Of a stretch of 64,000 nt of DNA, positions 1 through 9,123 are shown one piece after another. Positions within the stretch are counted from its first letter, which is position 1. Every line of letters starts with the position of its first letter. The notes beneath the pieces were generated by a model that was not told the origin of the DNA, searched no databases, and worked only from the letters and a program-made list of their open reading frames with translations. Location: NCBI RefSeq assembly GCF_003121485.1, contig NZ_QAVX01000010.1, forward strand, positions 62,001 through 126,000, in the 5' to 3' direction. Source of the DNA: Dyella sp. C11. GTDB lineage: Bacteria > Pseudomonadota > Gammaproteobacteria > Xanthomonadales > Rhodanobacteraceae. Position numbers and translations under genes: made by a program.

Positions 1-552
1 GGGATCGCGGAACGCCAGCAGGCCATAGCCCAGCACCAGCGCGATGCAGGCATAACCGCCACGCGCACGCTGGTGCACGCCGGCGACGGCCTTGAAGATG
101 TGGTCCGGCGTCAACGCCATGCGGTCCTGGATCTGCAGCTCGTGCGCCAGCACGTTGAGCAGCACCTCGGAATCGGAATCGGTGTTGATGTGGCGGCGGT
201 CGTCTTCGAACATTTCGCGACGCAGCTGCTCGGTGTTCACCAGGTTGCCGTTGTGCGCGAACGCAATGCCGTAGGGCGAGTTCACGTAGAACGGCTGGGC
301 CTCGGTCGAGCCTTCCGAACCGGCCGTGGGATAACGGCAATGGCCGATACCGATGCGACCGCGCAGGCCGCTCATCGGGCCCTGGCTGAACACGTCACGC
401 ACGAGGCCGTTGCCCTTGTGCAGGCGCAGGCGCGAGCCGTCCACCGTGGCGATGCCGGCAGCGTCCTGCCCACGGTGCTGCAACACGGTCAAACCGTCAT
501 AGAGGGACGCGGCGACCTCACTGGTGCCGACGATGCCGATGATTCCGCACAT
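1..552 (-). CDS. purF: Amidophosphoribosyltransferase PurF, N-terminal 184 residues (cut by window edge)
   Basis: Catalyses the first committed step of purine synthesis, moving glutamine amide nitrogen onto PRPP in the cytoplasm. The protein starts MCGIIGIVGT, so the glutaminase nucleophile Cys2 is in place once the Met is removed. Other visible class II amidotransferase landmarks are the HRGQDAAG block (about residues 26-33), HCRYPT (71-76) and the HNGN loop (100-103). The phosphoribosyltransferase half lies beyond the window. It is the last visible gene of a minus-strand run folC-dedD-cvpA-purF, the same order as in E. coli. The family call is firm; the rest of the gene is unseen. Confidence 0.96.
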   Translation of the reverse strand, partial: MCGIIGIVGTSEVAASLYDGLTVLQHRGQDAAGIATVDGSRLRLHKGNGLVRDVFSQGPMSGLRGRIGIGHCRYPTAGSEGSTEAQPFYVNSPYGIAFAHNGNLVNTEQLRREMFEDDRRHINTDSDSEVLLNVLAHELQIQDRMALTPDHIFKAVAGVHQRARGGYACIALVLGYGLLAFRDP

Positions 553-568
553 GGTTGAAAGCCTGTAA

Positions 569-1126
569 TTAGTAAGTCGTTGCCGAGGCGGTCGTGGTAG
601 CGGCCGCGGGATGGGTTTCGTGTCCAGTCGCTGGGGAAGCGCCCGGCACGCCCGCCGGCAAGGCGGGTAAATGGTCCAGCAGAGGCTGCGGATTGAGGTA
701 GTGGCGGACGTTGTCCGGCACGCGCTCACCCAGCCACGCAGCCATTCCCTTGAACTGCGGCAATAACACCGAATCGTGCCACCACGGGTCCCGCGTGAAC
801 GCGGTGAACCCGAGCAGGAACACGGCAAGCGTCACCAGCAGCACGCCGCGCACGAAACCGAACACCATGCCCAGCAGGCGGTCGGTACCGGACAACCCAG
901 TGCCTTCCACCAGCTTGCTCACCAGGAAGCGCAGCAGCGCACCCAGGATCAGCACGACGATGAAGCAAATGCCGTAACCCACCAGAATCCGCGCCGAAGG
1001 CAGCGAGATGCTGTGTTCGAAATAACCCGCCACGCTGGGGCCGAATGTCCAGGCCACCCAGAACGCGGCAATCCAGATGGCCAGTGCCAACACCTCGGAA
1101 ATGAGGCCACGCCACAGCCCGATCAA
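569..1126 (-). CDS. cvpA: CvpA family membrane protein, start codon problematic
   Basis: CvpA/colicin V production family inner-membrane protein with four predicted hydrophobic segments and the family block LVEGTGLSGTDRLLG in the middle; the C-terminus is an Ala/Thr-rich tail. The first canonical start in frame is TTG at 1126, but the reading frame upstream (to 1171) encodes NWADYIILAVLGVSVL, which matches the expected first membrane segment (E. coli CvpA begins MVWIDYAIIAV). Directly before that segment stands GGG (1174-1172) where a start codon is expected, and no ATG, GTG or TTG occurs between the upstream stop and 1126. A single substitution from GTG would explain it; a rare start or a sequence error are alternatives. 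Lies between dedD and purF. Confidence 0.88.
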   Translation of the reverse strand: MIGLWRGLISEVLALAIWIAAFWVAWTFGPSVAGYFEHSISLPSARILVGYGICFIVVLILGALLRFLVSKLVEGTGLSGTDRLLGMVFGFVRGVLLVTLAVFLLGFTAFTRDPWWHDSVLLPQFKGMAAWLGERVPDNVRHYLNPQPLLDHLPALPAGVPGASPATGHETHPAAATTTASATTY

Positions 1127-1207
1127 GACCGAGACGCCCAGGACGGCAAGAATGATGTAGTCGGCCCAATTCCCCGGGTCAGCACCGTGAAAGGTTCAGG
1201 TTGAAGT

Positions 1208-2290
1208 TCACGGAGCGGTGACGACGTTGCCGTCCACGCCCAGCTTGCTCTTGATCTGGTCGCGGATGCGCACGGCATCGGCGCGCTGCGTCTGCGGGCC
1301 GGCCCGCACGCGCCACAGCTGCTTGCCGTTGGCGTTCACGGTGTCCACGTAGCCATCGAAGCCGTTGGCGCGCAGCTTGTCGCGCAGCGCATTGGCATCG
1401 CCCTGGCTGCCCATGGCAGCCACCTGAACGGCCCAGCCACCGGCGCGCGACGACGAGGCGGCGGTATTGGCCGCGGCGGCAGCGGGCTTCGCGGCAGGCG
1501 CGTCGTCCTGCGTCGGCGTGGAAGCCGAGCTTTCCAGGCGCGCCGGGGCACCCGGAATGGTCTGCGTGATCTTCAGGCGGGCGGCTTCCGCCGCGGCGCG
1601 GGATTCAAACGGTCCCGCAGTCACCATGGTCAGCGCCTTGCCACCCTGGTTGATGGCGCGGCCATTGGCCGGATAACCCAGGCCACGCACGCGGGTGATC
1701 AGGTTCTGCGCACTGGATTCCGACGCATAGGCGCTGAGATTGATCGAGTACGCACCGTGGGCTGCCGTGGCAGGTGCTGCCGCCGGTTCGGCCTGCGCCG
1801 GAACGGCCGGCGTGCCGGCGGTCGGCTTGGTCGCAGCTGCCGTGGTGGTGGCGCTGCCCGTCACGCTAGCCGCGCCCTTGCCCTGAACCGGAATCATCGG
1901 CTGCGCGGCGCTGGAGCCGGGGCGCGTCACCGTGGTGGGTTCAGGCTTCTGGCCCGCGGTGGGGTCGGTTTCCACGTCCTTGGGACGATTGGAACCGATA
2001 TTCACCGTGGCAAGCTGATCGGTGGAACCCACCGGCGCCGCACTGGCGGTCGGCGTGGGTACGGCCGGCTTGGGCGCCGGTGCCGCCGTGGATGACGGCG
2101 ACGCACCCGGCGTCAGGCTCATGGTCTTGGTCTGCAGGTCGCGATCCGGTGCCGGCGGAATCGCCAGGCTTACCGATTCGTCGCCACTCGTGGTCGGCGG
2201 ATTGCTGGAGATGAACATCGGCACGATAAGCACAGCCAGCGCGATGAGAACGGCAGCTCCCAGCAGACGTGTTTTCAAGACGGGCTCCAA
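1208..2290 (-). CDS. dedD: SPOR-domain inner-membrane protein (DedD-like) with two SPOR repeats
   Basis: 360-residue protein with one N-terminal membrane anchor (about residues 8-27), a long Pro/Ala/Thr-rich linker and two C-terminal SPOR-like domains. The first begins near AYSINLSAYAS and the second near GWAVQVAAMGS; both have the typical hydrophobic strand, an ALRDKLRANGF-type helix and a final strand ending in V-x-A-G-P. SPOR domains bind denuded peptidoglycan glycan strands at the division septum, so a periplasmic role in cell division is expected. E. coli DedD has one SPOR domain; the duplication is notable. Position between folC and cvpA supports the DedD assignment. Confidence 0.88.
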   Translation of the reverse strand: MEPVLKTRLLGAAVLIALAVLIVPMFISSNPPTTSGDESVSLAIPPAPDRDLQTKTMSLTPGASPSSTAAPAPKPAVPTPTASAAPVGSTDQLATVNIGSNRPKDVETDPTAGQKPEPTTVTRPGSSAAQPMIPVQGKGAASVTGSATTTAAATKPTAGTPAVPAQAEPAAAPATAAHGAYSINLSAYASESSAQNLITRVRGLGYPANGRAINQGGKALTMVTAGPFESRAAAEAARLKITQTIPGAPARLESSASTPTQDDAPAAKPAAAAANTAASSSRAGGWAVQVAAMGSQGDANALRDKLRANGFDGYVDTVNANGKQLWRVRAGPQTQRADAVRIRDQIKSKLGVDGNVVTAP

Positions 2291-2337
2291 ACAGGGGGTG
2301 CGAGAACGGGCGCGATTATACCTGTCCGGGCCGCCGC

Positions 2338-3630
2338 TCAGGCCGCTTCGGGTCCAGTCGATTCAGCAAGTACGGCCGAGGCGACGAAAAAGGAACCGAA
2401 GGCGAGCACGCATTCGCCGGCATTCGCCGCGTTTTTCGCGGCCTTGAGCGCAGCCGGTACGTCGGCGTGGATGTCGAAGCGTGCGTCCGGCAGCGCCTCC
2501 ACCAGCCGTTCGGCGAGCGCCTGGGCCGGCAAGCCACGCGGCGTATCGCGTTCGAGTCCTGCCAGGTGCCAATGCGCAATGCGAGAACCCAGGGCCCGGA
2601 TCACGCCCGACACATCCTTGTCGGCAAGCGCGCCGTACACGGCGTGCACGGGCATGTCGGGGCGCGCGTCCAGCCATTCGGCCAGGGCGCGCGCCGCCTG
2701 CGGGTTGTGACCCACATCGACCACGAGCATGGGATCGCCGCCCAACACCTGGAGGCGGGCTGCCACGCGTGCGGTGGCCACGCCGGTGGCCGCGGCCGTC
2801 GCCAGATCGCGGCCTGCCAATACGGGATCGATCCGCTGCAACGCATGCAGCGCCGCGATGGATGCGGCTGCATTCGCGTACTGCACGGGAGCGGTGAGCG
2901 CCGGATCGGGCAGCGAAAGGGTCAGCCCGTCGCGATGGCGCCATTGCCAGCCGGCAGGCTCGCGCTCAACGCTGAAGTCCATGCCGGCGCGCTCCATGCT
3001 GGCACCGATGCGCACCAGCGCCTGCAGCAAGCCGCCGGGTGGCTCGGATTCACCCACAATGGCCGGGCGCCCTGCCCGCGCAATGCCGGCCTTCTCCACA
3101 CCAATGGTGTCGCGATCCGGCCCCAGCCAGTCCATGTGATCAAGATCGACCGTGGTGATCACCGCCACATCGGCGTCGATGATGTTCACCGCATCGAGGC
3201 GTCCGCCCAGCCCCACTTCCAGCACGGCGACATCCAGCGCCGCTCGTGCGAAAAGATCGAGTGCGGCCAGCGTGCCGAATTCGAAGTACGTGAGCGGGAT
3301 ATCCCCACGCGCCGCCTCGATGCGTTCGAAGCTGGCCACCAGCATCTCATCGCTCGCGTCGCGGCCATCGATGCGGATGCGCTCGTTGTAGTGCAGTAGA
3401 TGCGGGGAGGTGTAGCAGCCCACGCGCTGGCCCATTGCCGTGAGCATGGCCTCGAGCATGGCCACGGTGGAACCCTTGCCGTTGGTGCCGCCCACGGTGA
3501 TGACGCGACGGGCGATCGCCGGCGCGCCCATGCGCTGCCACACGTCGCGTACGCGATCGAGGCCAAGCTCGATGCTGCGCACGTTCACGCGTTCCTGGTA
3601 GGTCAACCATTCGTCGAGAGTACGGGTCAT
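2338..3630 (-). CDS. folC: Bifunctional folylpolyglutamate synthase / dihydrofolate synthase
   Basis: Mur-ligase-family enzyme that adds L-glutamate to dihydropteroate and to reduced folates using ATP. The P-loop ITVGGTNGKGSTVAM sits near residues 44-58, followed by FolC-typical TSPHLLHYNERIRIDG and GLGGRLDAVNI. The C-terminal ligase domain includes VDVGHNP. About 430 residues, normal for the family. ATG at 3630 (MTRTLDEW) is preferred over a TTG two codons upstream. It is followed on the same strand by dedD, cvpA and purF. Its usual upstream neighbour accD is not here but at the far end of the window. Confidence 0.95.
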   Translation of the reverse strand: MTRTLDEWLTYQERVNVRSIELGLDRVRDVWQRMGAPAIARRVITVGGTNGKGSTVAMLEAMLTAMGQRVGCYTSPHLLHYNERIRIDGRDASDEMLVASFERIEAARGDIPLTYFEFGTLAALDLFARAALDVAVLEVGLGGRLDAVNIIDADVAVITTVDLDHMDWLGPDRDTIGVEKAGIARAGRPAIVGESEPPGGLLQALVRIGASMERAGMDFSVEREPAGWQWRHRDGLTLSLPDPALTAPVQYANAAASIAALHALQRIDPVLAGRDLATAAATGVATARVAARLQVLGGDPMLVVDVGHNPQAARALAEWLDARPDMPVHAVYGALADKDVSGVIRALGSRIAHWHLAGLERDTPRGLPAQALAERLVEALPDARFDIHADVPAALKAAKNAANAGECVLAFGSFFVASAVLAESTGPEAA

Positions 3631-3642
3631 GGGCAAAGGTGC

Positions 3643-4239
3643 TCAGGCATCCAGCGGACGCAGCCAGAAACGCAGGTGATGGGGCGTGGGTTGGTCGGCG
3701 CCGGTTTCGGTCCAGTCCAGCGTGCAGAACATGTTGTCCTGGCGCTGGTAGCCGCGCTTGATCCAGAACGCGTCGTTGGGCCGGTAGTCGTCGGGCCGGC
3801 GAGGATCGTCCAATGCACGCTCCACGGCGCAAAAAGCCGTCCAGCGATAGCCGTGCAGCGACTGCGCATGATGCTCGCGCGCATCGAAGAAGCGATGGCC
3901 GATGCCTTGCCCGCGATACGCCGGCAACAGCACGGATTCACCGAAATAGAAGACCTCACCCAGCACCATGCCGCGCTGCACGAACGGCTGCTGGATGGCG
4001 GGCGTTTCGTCGACCAGGGGAATGCCGGTGGAACAGCCCACGACATGGTCACCGTCCAGCGCCAGCACGAACACGCTGCGGCGCGAGCACGCATACGCTT
4101 CGAGGTAGCGTTGCTCGTACGCCATGTCGCCGTCGTAGAGATACGGGTAGTCGCGGAACACCGCGATGCGAAGACGGGCCAACGCGTCCAGATGCGGCCT
4201 GACGGCTTCGCCCACGCTGGTGAGGATGCGCACGCTCAC
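3643..4239 (-). CDS. GNAT family N-acetyltransferase
   Basis: 198-residue GCN5-related acetyltransferase. The acetyl-CoA pyrophosphate-binding motif is visible as AYRGQGIGHRFF (about residues 112-123), preceded by the beta-strand YFGESVLLP. The substrate cannot be inferred. It ends 12 bases before the folC start on the same strand, and its own start lies 2 bases after the NTF2-like stop codon, so these genes may be co-transcribed. Confidence 0.85.
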   Translation of the reverse strand: MSVRILTSVGEAVRPHLDALARLRIAVFRDYPYLYDGDMAYEQRYLEAYACSRRSVFVLALDGDHVVGCSTGIPLVDETPAIQQPFVQRGMVLGEVFYFGESVLLPAYRGQGIGHRFFDAREHHAQSLHGYRWTAFCAVERALDDPRRPDDYRPNDAFWIKRGYQRQDNMFCTLDWTETGADQPTPHHLRFWLRPLDA

Positions 4240-4241
4240 GC

Positions 4242-4649
4242 TCAGCTTCCGGACACCTGGGCGATCCAGTCCTGCAGGTTGTAGTAGTTGCTGATGCGTG
4301 CGATGCGACCGTCGCGGATGTCGAAGAACGCGCCACCCGGCAGCACGTAGCGCTGGCCATGGGCCGGCGGCAGACCTTCGTCATCGGCAAGGTACTGGCC
4401 GTGCACCACGTACTCGGCCGCGGCGCGCGAACCGTCGGTGCTTGCCATCAGCACGACATCGCGGAGTTCTTCCCGGTAGCTGCGCTTCATGCGTTGCAGG
4501 AACGCGCGGAACGTGTCGCGGCCCGTTTCGCGATGGCCCTGGTTGATGTCGTGGGCCACGTCATCGGCAAGGCAATCAAGCATGCCTTCCCAGTCCCCGC
4601 GATTGAACGCGTCGTAGTAACGGGCAACAAGGGCAACGCTGGCGGACAT
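4242..4649 (-). CDS. SnoaL/NTF2-like (ketosteroid isomerase-related) protein
   Basis: 135-residue single-domain protein with the cone-shaped NTF2-like fold pattern: an N-terminal helix ARYYDAFNRGDWEGM, then LADDVAHDIN, and a C-terminal strand RIARISNYYNLQDW. Members include small isomerases, hydrolases and binding proteins, and the function here is unknown. ATG at 4649 is chosen because a good Shine-Dalgarno (GGAGG) lies about 7 bases upstream. It overlaps no neighbour but sits 2 bases from the GNAT gene on the same strand. Confidence 0.8.
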   Translation of the reverse strand: MSASVALVARYYDAFNRGDWEGMLDCLADDVAHDINQGHRETGRDTFRAFLQRMKRSYREELRDVVLMASTDGSRAAAEYVVHGQYLADDEGLPPAHGQRYVLPGGAFFDIRDGRIARISNYYNLQDWIAQVSGS

Positions 4650-4737
4650 GGCGGCCTCCGGGGAAACGGGGCGCACAGCTTAAAGCAATGGTGCCGCCGT
4701 GATCACCCGCTGCAGGCCCGTTTGAGCGCGACCGGCA

Positions 4738-4899
4738 TCAGAAGTGGATGCCGGTGGCCTTGAGCGCCCAGTACATGCCGAACATGGTCCAGAACATCTT
4801 CTTCAGCATGCGGCCGGCCAACAAGGCGATAAGCAGGCCCAGCAGCAGGGGCATGTGCTTTTCGAGGGTGCTGCGTGCGTCGTTGATGATGGTGTTCAT
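4738..4899 (-). CDS. Small 53-residue membrane protein, unknown function
   Basis: Short reading frame starting MNTIINDARSTLEKH and ending ALKATGIHF. It has one hydrophobic segment (LLLGLLIALLAG) followed by a basic/aromatic tail. A strong Shine-Dalgarno (GGGAGGA) stands 7-9 bases upstream of the ATG. It lies 97 bases downstream of the copper ATPase on the same strand, so it could be the last gene of that operon, but no family is recognised. The ribosome-binding site and the coherent membrane segment make it more likely real than not. Confidence 0.6.
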   Translation of the reverse strand: MNTIINDARSTLEKHMPLLLGLLIALLAGRMLKKMFWTMFGMYWALKATGIHF

Positions 4900-4996
4900 G
4901 ATGACGTCCTCCCGCACCCCATCGGTGCAGGCAAATCATCCGCCCTGCCCCGTTGTCGAGGCAGGGCACGGCGTCAGGCATCGCGGGTGACAACCA

Positions 4997-7441
4997 TCAC
5001 AAGGGCGTTCGGCGCAGTCGCAGTGCATTGCCGACCACGGATACCGACGACAGGCTCATCGCCAGCGCCGCCACCATCGGGGACAGCATGATGCCGAGCA
5101 GCGGATACAGCAGGCCGGCGGCCAGCGGCACGCCCACGGCGTTGTAGACGAAGGCGAAGAACAGGTTCTGCCGGATGTTGCGAACCGTGGCACGGGAAAG
5201 CACCAGCGCCCGCAGGATCGCCTGCAGTTCCCCCTTCACCAGCGTCACCTGCGCACTTTCCATGGCGATGTCGGTGCCGCCACCCATGGCGATGCCGACA
5301 TGGGCGACGGCCAGCGCGGGGGCATCGTTGATGCCATCGCCCGCCATCGCAACGCGGTGCCCTTGCGCCTGCAATCGCTGGATCACCTCGGCCTTGTCGG
5401 CAGGCGACATGTCGGCGTGCACCTCGTCGATGTCGAGCACGCTGGCAACGGCTCCTGCGGTGGCAAGGTTGTCGCCGGTCAGCATGACGATGCGCAGCCC
5501 TTGTGCGCGCAGTTCGGCCAGCGCCTGTGGCGTGCTCGGCTTGATGCGGTCGGCCACGGCGATGAGCCCTGCGAGCGCACCGTCCACCGTGAGGAACATC
5601 ACGGTGGCGCCTTCGCCACGCAACGCGTCGGCGCGCGCGGCCACGCCATCGTCGAGCGAAACGCCAGCGTTGGACAGCAGGCGATGATTGCCAAGCGTTA
5701 CCGCATGCCCATCGACCTCGCCTTCCACGCCCGCCCCCGTGACGGTGCGAAAGTGCGAAGCCAGCGGCACCGCGATGTCCTGTGTTTTCGCGCCATCGAG
5801 GATGGCCCGCGCCAGCGGATGCTCGCTGAGCCGTTCCAGCGCCGCGGCCATCGCCAGCAACTGCTCACCCGGCACATCGCCCAGACTCACGACGGTCTTG
5901 AGCGTGGGCTTGCCCTCGGTCAACGTGCCGGTCTTGTCGACAACGAGCATGTCGATGTCGCGCAACGATTCGATAGCTGCGGCATCGCGGAACAACACGC
6001 CGTTCTGCGCGGCACGACCGCTGGCCACCATGATCGAAATGGGCGTGGCGAGACCGAGCGCGCACGGGCACGCGATGATCAGCACGGAGACGGCCGAGAT
6101 CAGCGCGTAGGCGAGTCTGGGATCAGGCCCCAGCCATGCCCACAGCGCGAACGCCAGCACGGCCACCGCCACCACTGCGGGGACAAACCACGCGGCGATG
6201 CGATCGGCCACGCGTTGCAAGGGCGCCTTGCTGCGCTGGGCTTGCGCCACCAGCGAAACGATTTGCGCGAGCATGGTCTGCGCGCCCACTTTTTCCGCGC
6301 GCATCAGCAGCGCGCCGTCCTGGTTCACGGTGCCGCCGGTCACGTGATCGCCCTTGGCCTTGCGGTTTGGCAGCGGCTCGCCGGTGAGCATGGATTCGTC
6401 GACATGGCTGCTGCCTTCCAGCACCACGCCATCCACCGGTACCTTTTCGCCGGGCCGCACACGCAAGTTGTCGCCGGCATGCACGGATTCAAGCGGCACA
6501 TCGTGTTCGCTGCCATCCGCGTCGATGCGATGCGCGGTCTTCGGTGCCAGCCCCAGCAACGCCTTCAGCGCCGCGCCCGTGCGGCGACGCGCACGCAGTT
6601 CAAGGAAATCGCCCAGCGTTACCAGCGTGACGATGACAGCGGCGGATTCGAAATACACGCCCACGCGACCGTGCATGTCGCGGAAGCCGGCGGGGAACCA
6701 CCCGGGCACGAGGAAGGCGATGGCGCTGTACAACCAGGCCACGCCGGTGCCCAGCGCGATCAGTGTGTACATGTTCGGTGACCACGGCCTGAGCGAATGC
6801 CCGCCGCGCGCGAAAAACGGCGCGCCGCCCCAAATCACCACGATGGTGGCCAGCACGGCTTCCACCCAGGCCGCCACAACGTGCCACGGTGCCGGCAGAT
6901 GCCAGCCGAAAAGATGCGGCCCCATGGCCAGCACGAAGACCGGTGCCGTCAGTACGGCAAGCAGGCCGAGGCGACGCGACATGGCGCGCAGTTCATGGCC
7001 GTCGTCTTCGTCCAGGCTCGGCATCATCGGCTCCAGCGCCATGCCGCACTTGGGGCAATGGCCCGGCCCAACCTGCTGGATCTCGGGATGCATCGGGCAG
7101 GTGTAGATGGCGCCCGCGACGACAGGTTCCTCGACGGCGGGGCTGAGGTAGCGCATCGGATCGGCGAGGAATTTTTCCTTGCAGCGCGCTGCGCAGAAGT
7201 AGAACGACTGCCCTTCGTGTTGCGCCGTGTGTTTCGCCGTGGCCGGGTCAACCGTCATGCCGCACACCGGATCTTTCACGGCCGATGCGTCGTGGTGCAA
7301 AGGCGCGTGATGATCGTGGGCGCCCGCGTGATGGTGATGATCATGCGTCGCCGAATTGCCACCACCACAGCACGACGTCGCCTCCACGGCTGCCGGTTGC
7401 GCTTCCTTGGCGCTGCAACAGGCGTGCTTTTCCTCGCTCAT
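4997..7441 (-). CDS. copA: Heavy-metal (copper-type) translocating P1B ATPase with YHS and CPMHPE domains
   Basis: 814-residue inner-membrane ATP-driven metal exporter. Instead of N-terminal HMA domains it carries a His/Cys-rich leader, a YHS metal-binding domain (about residues 56-100, [10 protein letters not shown]) and a heavy-metal-binding CPMHPE domain (115-140, ending [11 protein letters not shown]). The catalytic core has the intramembrane CPC motif (near 459, the Cu+ signature), DKTGTLT (near 501, phosphorylated Asp), [13 protein letters not shown] and [10 protein letters not shown] (near 704). The start ATG overlaps the stop of the MerR regulator gene, so the two are translationally coupled and presumably induced together. 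Cu+ is the likeliest ion; Ag+ is possible. Confidence 0.93.
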   Translation of the reverse strand: MSEEKHACCSAKEAQPAAVEATSCCGGGNSATHDHHHHAGAHDHHAPLHHDASAVKDPVCGMTVDPATAKHTAQHEGQSFYFCAARCKEKFLADPMRYLSPAVEEPVVAGAIYTCPMHPEIQQVGPGHCPKCGMALEPMMPSLDEDDGHELRAMSRRLGLLAVLTAPVFVLAMGPHLFGWHLPAPWHVVAAWVEAVLATIVVIWGGAPFFARGGHSLRPWSPNMYTLIALGTGVAWLYSAIAFLVPGWFPAGFRDMHGRVGVYFESAAVIVTLVTLGDFLELRARRRTGAALKALLGLAPKTAHRIDADGSEHDVPLESVHAGDNLRVRPGEKVPVDGVVLEGSSHVDESMLTGEPLPNRKAKGDHVTGGTVNQDGALLMRAEKVGAQTMLAQIVSLVAQAQRSKAPLQRVADRIAAWFVPAVVAVAVLAFALWAWLGPDPRLAYALISAVSVLIIACPCALGLATPISIMVASGRAAQNGVLFRDAAAIESLRDIDMLVVDKTGTLTEGKPTLKTVVSLGDVPGEQLLAMAAALERLSEHPLARAILDGAKTQDIAVPLASHFRTVTGAGVEGEVDGHAVTLGNHRLLSNAGVSLDDGVAARADALRGEGATVMFLTVDGALAGLIAVADRIKPSTPQALAELRAQGLRIVMLTGDNLATAGAVASVLDIDEVHADMSPADKAEVIQRLQAQGHRVAMAGDGINDAPALAVAHVGIAMGGGTDIAMESAQVTLVKGELQAILRALVLSRATVRNIRQNLFFAFVYNAVGVPLAAGLLYPLLGIMLSPMVAALAMSLSSVSVVGNALRLRRTPL

Positions 7442-7863
7442 GCCTGGTCCTCCTGATCAGTAAGCGCCTTCAGGATCGGGCACTGCGCCGGCGAACCGTG
7501 CCCCGGGCATGCATCGATGAGTTGCTCCAGGCCGTTGCGCACGCGCGTGAGCTCGGCGATGCGCTCATCGATGGCCGCAAGGCGTTCTTCGGCACGCTGC
7601 TTCACCGCTTTCACGCCGCGCTTGCGATCCGCGGACAGCGCCAGCAGGTCGCGAATTTCCTCCAGCGTGAAACCCAGGTCCTTCGCGCGCCGGATAAAAC
7701 GCAGCTGTCGCACGGCGCCTTCGTCGTACGTGCGATAGCCGGACGCTCGCCGCAGCGGCTCGGGCAGCAAACCCTCGCGCTCGTAATAGCGGATGGTGTC
7801 GATGGCGACGCCGACGCGGCGAGCGACAGCACCGATGGTCATGGAGGTGTCGGAGGTAGTCAT
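7438..7863 (-). CDS. MerR family metal-responsive regulator (CueR/HmrR-like)
   Basis: 141-residue MerR-type activator. The N-terminal winged helix reads [26 protein letters not shown], followed by the long dimerisation helix. The C-terminal metal loop has two cysteines in [10 protein letters not shown], spaced by eight residues. CueR has seven between them, so Cu, Ag or another soft metal is possible. It is the first gene of the operon with the P-type ATPase (ATGA overlap). ATG at 7863 was chosen; an internal ATG at 7842 would start directly at the DNA-binding domain. A MerR-type promoter with a 20-bp spacer lies immediately upstream, indicating autoregulation. Confidence 0.9.
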   Translation of the reverse strand: MTTSDTSMTIGAVARRVGVAIDTIRYYEREGLLPEPLRRASGYRTYDEGAVRQLRFIRRAKDLGFTLEEIRDLLALSADRKRGVKAVKQRAEERLAAIDERIAELTRVRNGLEQLIDACPGHGSPAQCPILKALTDQEDQA

Positions 7864-7870
7864 GGCCACA

Positions 7871-7902
7871 AGTCTAGACCTTTGATCAAGGTCTAGAGTC
7901 AA
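7871..7902 (-). promoter_or_regulatory. MerR-type promoter/operator for the regulator-ATPase operon
   Basis: On the minus strand a -35 TTGACT (7902-7897) and a -10 TAGACT (7876-7871) are separated by 20 bases, the over-long spacing typical of MerR-controlled promoters. The spacer is filled by a perfect inverted repeat of 10-bp arms (7873-7882 and 7888-7897, TCTAGACCTT and its complement) with a 5-base centre. It ends 8 bases upstream of the regulator start codon. Confidence 0.85.
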
Positions 7903-8040
7903 GCGTTGCGTAAAGGCGTCGTCTTCACCCCGCACCGGCCTATGCTGATCACGCGTGGGGACGCGTGCAGGGCGCGGTGTAACCCCCAGGGGCCGCCGGA
8001 CGAAGTCAGAACATCCAATCTGCCACTCAGGGAGTGCCGT

Positions 8041-9123
8041 ATGACCGACCCGTCCCTTCAGCCGCCGTCGAACCTGCTTGGGAGGTGGGCGGTGATCGGC
8101 CTCGCCGTGGCAGCGCTCGCGCTCGCCTTTGCCTATGTCGCGGGATGGCTTACGCCGCAGCGCCTGAGCTCGCGCGGCATCGTGAATGCGCTGCAGGCCA
8201 ATAGCGGCGTGTTCCCCGGTTATCGACGCAATCACGCCAAAGGCGTGTGCGTGTCGGGTTATTTCGAAGGCAATGGTGCTGCGTCTGCGTATTCCAGTTC
8301 GAGCGTATTCGCGCCGGGTCGCACGCCCGTCGTGGGGCGCTTCGCCCTGCCCGGCGGCAACCCTTACGCGCCTGACAGCAGCGTTCCCATTCGCAGCTTT
8401 GCGTTGCGCTTTTCACTGCCCAACGGCCAGCAGTGGCGCACCGGCATGAACAGCATGCCGGTGTTTCCCGTGGCGACGCCGCAAGCGTTTTACGATCAGG
8501 TGGTGGCCACGCGCCCGGACCCGGCCACCGGCAAACCCGATCCGAAACGCGCGGGCGCGTTTTTCGCGGCGCACCCGGAAACCGCTGCTTTCCTCAGCTG
8601 GATAAAGACGGCCAAACCGTCGGCCAGTTTCGTCACCGAGACGTACGAAGCGCTCAACGCTTTCTATTTCGTCGATGCCAGCGGCAAGCGCCATCCGGTG
8701 CGCTGGAAAGTAACGCCGGAGGCACCGGACGACGCCGGCACCGGTCCGCAGGCGGGTGATCCCAACTATCTCGCCCAGGACATCGAGCAACGCATGGCGA
8801 AAGGTCCGCTGCGCTGGCATCTGATCGTCACGCTTGGCGAACCGGGCGACCCGACCAACGATGCCACGAAGGTGTGGCCAGCCGACCGTCCCACGGTCGA
8901 TGCGGGTACCCTCGTGATCGAGAGCGAACAGCCGCAGGACAGCGGCCCGTGCCGCGACGTGAATTACGACCCGACCATCTTGCCGCCGGGCATCGAGATC
9001 TCCGACGACCCGCTGCTGCCCGCACGCTCATCCGCCTATGCGGTGTCGTACCTGCGACGCACCAGCGAGGAAGCCCATGTCCCTGGCACGGCACGCGCCA
9101 CTTCGCCTTCGGAGCACCCGTGA
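8041..9123 (+). CDS. Catalase-family heme peroxidase, membrane-anchored
   Basis: 360-residue member of the small catalase-related peroxidase (SrpA-like) group. The distal catalytic His lies in RRNHAKGVCVSGYF and the proximal heme-ligand Tyr in SSAYAVSYLRR near the C-terminus. An N-terminal hydrophobic segment (about 12-36) suggests export with a membrane anchor, unlike cytoplasmic catalases. ATG at 8041 has GGGAG upstream. The stop overlaps the start of a cytochrome b561 gene, so the b-type cytochrome is the probable electron donor, using quinol to reduce peroxide or an organic peroxide outside the membrane. The partnership is inferred from context. Confidence 0.87.
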   Translation: MTDPSLQPPSNLLGRWAVIGLAVAALALAFAYVAGWLTPQRLSSRGIVNALQANSGVFPGYRRNHAKGVCVSGYFEGNGAASAYSSSSVFAPGRTPVVGRFALPGGNPYAPDSSVPIRSFALRFSLPNGQQWRTGMNSMPVFPVATPQAFYDQVVATRPDPATGKPDPKRAGAFFAAHPETAAFLSWIKTAKPSASFVTETYEALNAFYFVDASGKRHPVRWKVTPEAPDDAGTGPQAGDPNYLAQDIEQRMAKGPLRWHLIVTLGEPGDPTNDATKVWPADRPTVDAGTLVIESEQPQDSGPCRDVNYDPTILPPGIEISDDPLLPARSSAYAVSYLRRTSEEAHVPGTARATSPSEHP

